DNA from: Fratercula arctica
Taxonomy: Eukaryota; Chordata; Aves; Charadriiformes; Alcidae
Direction: 5' to 3'
DNA length: 64,000 nucleotides
NCBI GenBank assembly: GCA_947846985.1
Contig: CANTUZ010000006.1
Coordinates: 47,535,207-47,599,206 of the forward strand
Positions 56,033-64,000 of this stretch are shown here, one piece after another. A program made the translations under genes and the position numbers. How positions within the stretch are numbered: position 1 is the first letter of the stretch; each line of letters starts with the position of its first letter. Under the pieces are notes generated by a model that made no database searches, was not told where the DNA came from, and saw nothing but the letters and a program-made list of their open reading frames with translations.

Positions 56033-56702
56033 TAGAATGATAGAATAATTTGCATTGGAAGGGACATTTAAAATCCACCACCCTCCCCCTGCCATGAGCA
56101 GGGACGTCTTCAACTAGATCAGGTTGCTCAGAGCCCCGTCCAACCTGACCTGGAAAATTTTCAGGGATGGGGCATCTACCACCTCTCTGGGCAACCTGGG
56201 CCAGGGTTTCACCACCCTCATTGTGAAAAATTTCTTCCTTGTATCTAGTCTAGATCGTCCCTCTTCTAGTTTAAAGCCATTGCCCCTTGTCCTGTCTCAA
56301 CAGGCCCTGCTAAAAAGTTTGTCCCCGTCTCTCCTGTAGGCCCCCTTTAAGTACTGAAAGGCTGCTATAAGGTCTCCCCGGAGCCTTCTCTTCTCCAGGC
56401 TGAACACCCCCAACTCTCTCAGCCTGTCCTCACAGCAGAGGGGCTCCAGCCCTCTGATCATCTTCATGGCTCTCCTCTGGACCCGCTCCAACAGGTCCAT
56501 GTCTCTCTGTGCTGAGGGCCCCAGAGCTGGACACAGCACTGCAGGCAGAGTAAAGGGGCAGAATCCCCTCCCTTGCCCTGCTGGGCACGCTTCTTTTGAT
56601 GCAGCGCAGGATATGGTTGGCTCTGTGGGCTGCGAGCTCACATTATTGGCTCATGTCCAGTCTTTCATCCACCGGTACCCCCATGTCCTTCTCAACAGGG
56701 AT
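56033..56702 (-). mobile_element. CR1 3' end with reverse-transcriptase C-terminus, antisense
   Basis: It begins TAGAATGATAGAATAATTTG. On the - strand it reads through RILRC-type reverse-transcriptase sequence ([17 protein letters not shown]), [19 protein letters not shown] and [20 protein letters not shown]. It contains in-frame stops and frameshifts and is not functional. Confidence 0.9.
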
Positions 56703-57060
56703 GCTCTAAGTCCCTTCACCCCCCCTTGCCTAGAGATCACCGCTTCCGGCAGATGTTGGGGTGGTTGAAGTCCCCCAGCATGACGAGAGCCTGCCAGCAC
56801 CATGCCTCCTGTACCTGCAGTAAGAAGGCTTTGTCCATAGGCTCCCCTTGATGGGGCAGCCTGTAGCAGACTCCAACCACACGGTTCCCCTTGTTGCCTC
56901 AGTCTCTTAATTCTTACCCATAGGCTTTCAGCCTGCTCGTGGCAGTTCTTCAGAGACAGCTCTTCACCCTCTATCCATTTCTTGATGTAGAGGGCAAGGC
57001 CTCCGCCCCTCCACCCTCACCTGTCCCTTCTGACCTCTCCTTCTGCCCGTCTTCCCCGTC
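56703..57060 (-). mobile_element. CR1 endonuclease-domain fragment, antisense
   Basis: On the - strand two overlapping frames give ALYIKKWIEGEELSLKN and ESLWVRIKRL, then after a frameshift VVGVCYRLPHQGEPMDKAF and ALVMLGDFNHPNIC. LMGDFNHP is the hallmark of the apurinic-type endonuclease of CR1 ORF2. It abuts the reverse-transcriptase end of the previous entry, so most of ORF2 is missing between them or two insertions lie side by side. Confidence 0.82.
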
Positions 57061-58539
57061 CTTCTTTCGTTGCCATACCGATCTCAAATAAGTCCAAAGT
57101 AGGGAATGAGATACTTTAATAAACCTTAAATTCTTAAAAATGTGAATAAGTTGGTACTTTGAAACTGCCTTTGCTCCTCTTCAATCTGTTTTTCAGTGTT
57201 ACTGCAAATTAATGAATTACCAAAAGTAATTCATGTGGGTGCTAAAGATTCAGAAACCTAACTATTGTTTTTGTCGGGAAACGTTTTTGGTGCTGGTATC
57301 GGTAATAAAACCGCCGTGTACTGTGTTGGCCTCAAAATGTCAGTGGTAAGTGGATAAGTGGAGCCATTTTGCTGTTGCCTGATTTACAAAGTAGCCGTGA
57401 CGTATAACCTCCAGGCGCAGCTTTGGTAAGCGTAGCTTCAGTGCTTCAAACGTTCTGCATGGCCTTGGGGAGAATTGGGCATGGCTTCATCTTCCTTTTA
57501 GTGTGGGCGATGGCTTCGTCTTCGCAGTCAAGACATTGTGGTATGAAAAAGCCCAGCAATAAAGGAAATAAAAAGCACCTTCAGGGTTTTATGTTGAAGG
57601 TCTTCATTTCTCGTGAAGCGTGACCCTGCTGAGGGGTGTTTTGTTTGAGTTTTCACCAGTGACTCGCTAGAAGAAGCTCGCGGCTGGGATGCTCAGAGCT
57701 GACGCTGTGAGTTCTGTAGTTGGGCTGGCTGATAACCAGCTGTGGGGACCGGGGAGAGTCCCGCTGTTTCACGGTCTCGGAGATCGGTTTCACCCATCAA
57801 AATTATTTAGCTTGGTCGCAAATGTGGGTGTCTTCTCAGCAGCGGGGCACAGCACTGACTTGCTCTCCATTAGCCGAGCTGCAGTAGCTGCGTGCGCGTG
57901 CTCTTGCCTCCTGTTGGGTGAACGGGAGATAAAATATATCAGCTATAGAAACAGGAGATAAAGATACATAAAATATATTCACTATTTTTCTGGCTAATGC
58001 ATTTCACTTGACCTTTGCTGTGGCACGCGTGTGATCACTTGCTACTCTTTGGCTGAAAAGTAATTTTAGTGATATGTTCATTAGGTTTTAAGCGCAAATC
58101 CTAAATTTACTTTTAAATCTGTTTTGTTCCCTGCAAGTGACATAGATATTTTGCATATGTATCTCAGGGGGCATATTATATTAGAAAAGCTTTGCAGATG
58201 GTTTTGAAGGGTTGCACAAATGAAAAATATTGTAGGTTTTCAGGCTATTAAATGCACCCATGAGAAAGAAGAGCGTCTTAAGTGACAGGCATTTTGCCAG
58301 GGATAGGACAGCTGGACAAGAAGAAGAAAAATAGGTGCATGAAATAATTTTTCATGTCCCACTGGCATGGAAATAAATGTGACAAATAGCTATTTCAGGC
58401 TATTTGTGGGCAGTGCAGGACTCCATATCGCATGTAGGGTCATTCGTCCTCGGGCGCTTTCACCTTCGCTCCCCCTCCAGGACACAGTTGTCCCTGTTCG
58501 GAGACATGTTTTACACCAGCCCAAACGCAGATGAGAAGA

Positions 58540-58710
58540 GTTTCATAGAATAAAAATCCGCTTTTAAAATTACCTTAGAATTGAATCTTTTCAACTAATA
58601 AATGTGTAAAGCTGTTTCTCTGTAACAAGTCTTTAATGCTGTCAATAGATGGCTTTATTTGCAGCAATTAAGGCAACTATTTAAGGCAAGGCCTTGAACA
58701 GTTTTAACTA
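58540..58710 (+). promoter_or_regulatory. Candidate conserved non-coding element
   Basis: Repeat-free AT-rich segment with GTCAATAGATGGCTTTATTT, GCAGCAATTAAGGCAAC and ATTTAAGGCAAGGCC. Composition resembles vertebrate intronic enhancers, but this is only an impression. Confidence 0.2.
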
Positions 58711-60659
58711 GGAGGATGTTACAGACCCACACAGAGCCACAGCTCCCTGTCTGCGCCCGGTTGATTGACTTCAGGTGAATACGGCTGATAGGCGACCACA
58801 ACCAATTTCCTCATTTTATCTTAAACCCTAATTCTTGCTTTCAGTGTTTAAATGAGTAAAAGCTTATGAGCCTAAGTTCATACGCAGGTATCTCCTGGAG
58901 CAGAACAAACCAATTAAAGGGTGAAGCATTTACTCAGCGTTGCCATCTGTGGAAGTGACTCTCCACGGCAGAAATCAAGATGATGATGCATGTCAATCTC
59001 TTTTTTTTTTTTATATAGGGAATAGGAGAATGTTTGACATAAATCTGCTTCTCCCCCAGGAAATTTTACAAAGATACTGTTATTCTGACAAACACATTGG
59101 GAAGGTGACAATATGACTTTGGTGATACTGGCGTAGCATTCATACCGTGTTATGTATTTTAGACGGGTGCGATGGTGTTTTATTAACAAGAATGGTGTGT
59201 GCTTTACGTAGTAGATTTTAGTCATTTCGCCCAAATAAAAGCTTGGCAAAGGAAGATCCTATCATTGTGAAAGCTGACTTAGAAATTTTTAGTGGTGATT
59301 GTGGTTGACTTTTCAGAATGTGACTGTATCCCATGACTTTTTGGGGAACAGTTGTGCACAGAGTGGCACGGTGTCGAGCACAGAGTTTCCCTAGTTTTTA
59401 GCTGCCTTATAGCATGTTAAAAAAATATTAAATATTCCTTTTCCTGTTTATTAAGTGATGTGTTCATTTTTCTGTATTTTTACGCTTTATCTGTTCACAT
59501 ACTTCGAAAAGCAATGGCGTTATGGCTTTACAGTTCTTTTTAGGAAATCAAATTTCCCTTGTTTACGAATCGGGATGTAAATCACGGCGGATTGCGGGAA
59601 TCGGTGGCCTGGGTTTAGTTTTGTGTTTCTTGCGGTTTCATCTAGCAAAGCCTACTCAGCTAGAACTTAACTTTCAAGTGTGTTCCAGTTATCTCCAGTG
59701 CTGCATAGCTTTAACCCGAGCTGGGGGAGCGGGCTGGGCTGTGCGGCGCAGGAGCCGGAGCTCGGGATAACAGTCGGAACACTCGGCAGCCCAAGTTTTA
59801 GTTTCCCCATGGAGTCACCGAGGAGCCAGCCCTTCATAAGAGCTGTCCCTGGGAAACGAGAGCTGAGCTTTAAAGCTTCTTTATCCTTAAATTGTTTGCC
59901 AGTGAGGCAAAATGTTCTACCATTGAAATTTCCAAGAATTTGGAGGCCATGGTGTTTCAGTGGCTCCTGCCACGTCTCTTCTAGAAGAAAACTGTCCCCC
60001 GACGCTTTCCAAAAGAAGAAAAGATCTGAGTAGATGCGCTGGGTGTGTAGAAATGCCCCAGCAAAGCAGTGGGAAGCCTGCTCGGGTCTGCACCAAGAGG
60101 TGGACGCCTGGGAGAACCCAGTCAGTCTTTTTTTTATTATTGTTTTTCCTTTGTTTCAGACTCTGTAGACACACAATCTCTGAAACCCATTCAGTACACT
60201 GTTAATTTGCGTAAATAAGCAAAAAATAGTGTTTCCTTCTCTATTTTAAATAGCAAGTCAAAGGCACTTGTACTGATTGCATGCCAAAATACAGCATAAT
60301 TGTACAGTGTGCCTTGGCATTTATTATTAACGCTACTTGCATTGAGTATTTTGTCTGCCTCCTGACGTGTCATGAGACGGAACAAATAATTTCCTTCTGC
60401 TAAGAGTTTTTCAGTGCAGCCCACCTCGCGGAAGGTGGTCCGAGGGGCTCTTGTTTGCTTTGTTTAGGAGACGAGGCTGTCCAACCCAACAAGGGTTTAC
60501 GCGCATCTCAACGGTGGAGCGAGTGAAGCTGGTTTTGTGTTTGGATAAAAAAATAAGCCAGTTTCTTAAGGAGAAATCTGTCAGATGACTTAGAAGAAAT
60601 GAAAGCTTTCAAGTGAGCGTGGTTTCTAAATAGATTGAAACCTGCCTCTGATTCTTGAT

Positions 60660-61030
60660 CTTCTTATCACCATACAAAATCGGCTTTGATTAATTATTAA
60701 ATAGCCTGGTCATTGCAGTGGAGGGCAACAACCACGTAAGGTTATCTTGCGCTTTCCAGTGTGTCACTCACAGGGCAATTTTTATTATTTGGCTGTCTTT
60801 TTATTATTTGGAGAAGGTGGAGCGGGTTTGGAATTATTTAATGGCGTCGGTGAAATTGAGAAATACTTGCCTACAGGAATTCTCTGAGCTGTCTGGGTTG
60901 ATCAATAGGATCAAATGCCTTAAGAGGCTTCAGCAGCAGTTTATTACTTGTGATGATATTTTCATTGAGGGAGCCAGGCAAAAAAGCTCATCGTGTTTTT
61001 ATTATATTCTCAGGTACCTAAAGAGAAAAG
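60660..61030 (+). promoter_or_regulatory. Candidate conserved non-coding element
   Basis: Repeat-free, AT-rich sequence with homeodomain-type motifs (TTGATTAATTATTAAATAG, TTTTTATTATTTGGCTGTC twice in variant form) and a GGTTGATCAATAGGATCAAA palindrome-like motif. A 109-codon open frame spans it but resembles no protein I know. The call rests on composition only. Confidence 0.25.
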
Positions 61031-64000
61031 CTGTTTTTAGGCACTGAAAGTGATAGATTAGATAGCCACTTTACTTTGACTTGTTGGCCACCAAAGCGTA
61101 ATGTGCTAGATATAAAAAAGCGTGCTGCTTTATACAGTCATTTTTGGTTTAATATTTGTTTAGCAGATTTAAAGACCTTATACGTAATTGTCAAATTTAT
61201 TTTTTTTTTCCTCTCTGTTGTGCATGTGAAGCCCATTCATGGGGTATAACTGTGGTGTCAACCAAACACGTATCTATGGAGCTGGAGCCAGTAGTGTCCC
61301 CAAGGTGTGCTCGCTGCAGCCGCTTGTGGAGGATACAGAGTAAATGCTAATTAAGCACAATAAATTTTTACCTGTTAATGAGAAAAGACATAGATCCACT
61401 GGTGATAAATACTCATCAAACCACTGAAAGCAGGACAATTTCCACCACCTTCCGAGCTCTAGTGTGGGAGATGTTTTGTCTTTATCGTTACTGAATATTA
61501 ATTCTTGTATTCAGCTGTTTCTCTAACTTTAACGATGAGCTCAACTCTCACTGGACTGGCCTTTTTCTGAGAAGTGCTGTTGACTAGCTGGCTTGAGTGA
61601 ACGTGGTCATCTGTATTTATTAGACTGTAATGAAGATACAGGTCTTTGATTTAGCCAGACTTAGCCTCCAGTTACACTGGTATTCACCACTCTGACAGAA
61701 CAAAGCAAGTGAAAAACCAGTTCACCGGATAGGTTTTTTCAATGCATATCCCATCCCTTGTACCTGTTCAATGTAATTTATGAAGATTAGATTGTAACTG
61801 TTTTATTGCATGTCATTATTTGGACTTCACTGGATTTTTATTTTGTTTTAGAAGCGGTCATATTGGTTGCAAAGGTTCATTTTGGCAAAGGCAGGTAGAG
61901 CTCTTCTGATTATACATTTTGAAATGAAATTAATAATTGCAAGAGCACCAGAAAACATACCTTGACTAGAGTTGTTTTGTAAGGATAGGTGCTCTGAGTC
62001 GCCGTGTCTCAGAGTCTAAAGAAATGGGAGTTAGGTAAGTCCTCCAAGTAGAAGAATCCTGATTCTGGTCCCGTGGAAGAACATGTCCTTTTTTAATTAC
62101 TTGCTGAACCTACATTTGCATGCCAAATGCATGCAGCTTTTCTTTGCACGATCGCTTGTATTTGGGAGTAAACTGAAGTATTAACCACCTACAAGATGTA
62201 GCGTTGACAATGGAGTAGACGGAGGACAGTTGCCCACAACAGGTGGGTATTAGAAATGGAATTGCCTTTGGAAAATAGAGTGGCAGAGTCGTTCTTGGGA
62301 TGAGGTACGCTTTGCAAACGGATGTTTCAGCCTTTCGTGTTATTTCTGTGGAACTACTACAGCACTTGCAGTTTTGTTTTCCCTGCAATGACTGTGTTAC
62401 TGTAACTTAATGACTCACTTCTTGGCATTGGGAAGACGAGCAAAGACGACAAGAAAGGCAACGGTGCATAGCTGTGGGTAATGTAGAGATTTACGGGATG
62501 AATTTGTTGTATTCCTCTCACTTGAGCTAGAGCGAGCTTCCTCTGAATGCTGAGCGTACTTGAGGAAGGTAACGTAATTTTGTTTAAACATTGCTCCTTC
62601 ATTTATGCCTCGGGGGCAAGAAACATGAGCCAGTTCGAGGACTTCTACTTGGTCTGGAAGCTCAGAGTCACCGTTGTTCAAAATGTATTTGGAAAAAATG
62701 TGGAAGTTTAAAAGGAGGGGAGAGAACGAATGAAAGAAAAGCCTTAATCTTTGGTCCCAGACCTTCTCAAGAAACCAGCGACTGGGTGTTTAACTGAGGG
62801 ATGAGTCTCAGGGGCAGGAGAGCTGGACTCTTGAAGTGGTGTTTAGCTGAGCACGTCTCTTCCTTTTCCTCCTGTATGTCTGACTCCAGAGTAACGCACA
62901 GGAAATCCTCTGTCGGCTCAGGTTTTATGTCCCTCTTGTTGCCCTTTTGTAAGTTGGGTTCTTACCTCCTGGCGGGCAGAGATGCTCTCAGCCTTCCGCT
63001 CCCACAGCAAGGAGAAGGAAACCGGCTAAATGAGCAGAAGAAGTATCTGAAGTTCAGGATGGGTTTTTTCCAGCAGACACAGGCACTTTGTGAGACGTTT
63101 TTCATTCTATAAAATACCAGTTTCAACACCCCTCCGTTATATAGATTGTTGACTGGTTATTTGTTTTCAGAGTTTGTAAATGCTTCCAGTGGTCTTTTTC
63201 CATTTAAGTCGCAAAACTGTCTCTTAGATATTTGGTTCTCTCTCTTCTTTCTCATATTGTGACTCATGCTCTCTGAGTCATGCGGTACCTACATTTGATT
63301 AACATAAATACATGATGGGTTTGGATTGCTAAGGAACCAATTGCAATGCAATCAAGAGGAGCTTTTTTTTATATACCTTAATAATATTTTATTGTTTCCA
63401 CAATTCTGAAAGTGTAATTTCTGGCAAGATTGCTGACTCTTGAGAGAAATGTGAGGAAAGTACATTAAAATAATATTTGTAACCAATTTTACAATTACAC
63501 AGTGAATGTCTTCCAATAACCTTAGTTTGCGGGTTTTCTTCCTTTTGGGGCCAAACACGGTGCTTGTGTCTTAGACATGTTTTAGGCATATAGCCATGTT
63601 TTAAGAGCAATTATGTTTGTAGTATTTATCAGACCCACAAAAGACGAGTACATCTTACGGCTGATGTATTGTCTGAAGTCGTGTCTGTCCTTGTGTGCGT
63701 TGGCTGTGTTGAACGCTCTGTATTGAGACCTCTCATGGTTGGACGCCTCTTCCGTAGTTCTCCGCATGCCTCTGTTTTTCCAAAACCTGCGTTGACTTAG
63801 TGAGTTCTTCCCTTGAGAGCTGAGTTACAAGGCTCAGGCTTGATCTAACTTTTTGGCCCAAATCCCTGCAAGTCCTTTTAAATTGTTTGAAATTTAAATT
63901 TCTGGCCCAAATCCTTTAGAACTGTTTGGTGCTACGAAAGGAGGAGAAGGTTGTCTTCCTCTTTGTTCATGGCTGTGCTTGCTGTTTTGTTTTGAAGGTG

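Larger units (their letters stand above)
55325..64000 (+). other. FNDC3B: Intron downstream of W14 (partial)
   Basis: No exon encoding the end of FN3 domain 9 or the membrane anchor is visible, so this is inferred to be intron running out of the window. It contains a composite antisense CR1 (56033 to about 57060). CNE-like AT-rich blocks lie near 58540-58710 and 60660-61030. The last 7 kb has no recognisable transposon. Confidence 0.75.

Noticed and set aside
1..64000. tRNA, rRNA, snoRNA, microRNA hairpins, CRISPR arrays, endogenous retroviruses
   Set aside because: I saw no convincing A/B-box pairs, box C/D or H/ACA arrangement, long hairpin, spaced repeat array, or LTR/gag/pol/env sequence.

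Overview
This is a stretch of a bird nuclear genome. Fifteen CR1 LINE segments, most of them ending in the ATTCTATG-type 3' terminal repeat or its complement, are the typical avian retroposon signature. The only gene I can support is FNDC3B (fibronectin type III domain containing 3B, also called FAD104), on the + strand. I recognised it from fourteen consecutive internal exons (W1 to W14, 9280 to 55324). All have AG acceptors and GT donors, and their phases fit together into one open frame of exactly 683 codons. Paralogue-diagnostic stretches such as [17 protein letters not shown] and [11 protein letters not shown] point to FNDC3B rather than FNDC3A. The spliced frame covers the C-terminal half of one FN3 domain, six complete FN3 domains and the N-terminal half of another. 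In the nine-domain family layout these are domains 2 (part), 3 to 8, and 9 (part).

Layout: bases 1 to 9279 are intronic upstream sequence with two closely related sense CR1 copies. From 9280 to 24996 lie ten exons separated by introns of 0.5 to 2.7 kb. From 24997 to 55324 four exons are separated by large introns of 4.2, 8.7, 13.4 and 3.2 kb. Bases 55325 to 64000 are intron leading to the remaining 3' exons, which would encode the rest of FN3 domain 9 and the C-terminal membrane anchor and lie outside the window. The start of the gene is also outside the window.

The introns hold CR1 fragments in both orientations, including one young copy nested in an older one and one that joins a reverse-transcriptase end to an endonuclease-domain fragment. 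They also hold a perfect four-unit 20-bp minisatellite, a roughly 75-bp tandem duplication, a roughly 90-bp dispersed duplication, homopolymer and dinucleotide runs, and several AT-rich, repeat-free stretches that look like conserved non-coding elements. I see no RNA genes, CRISPR arrays, endogenous retroviruses, DNA transposons or bacterial-type operons. I found no clear case for a new biological system. The most useful second looks are the splicing-related oddities in the intron after W1, the repeat-poor intronic blocks, and two unexplained antisense reading frames.
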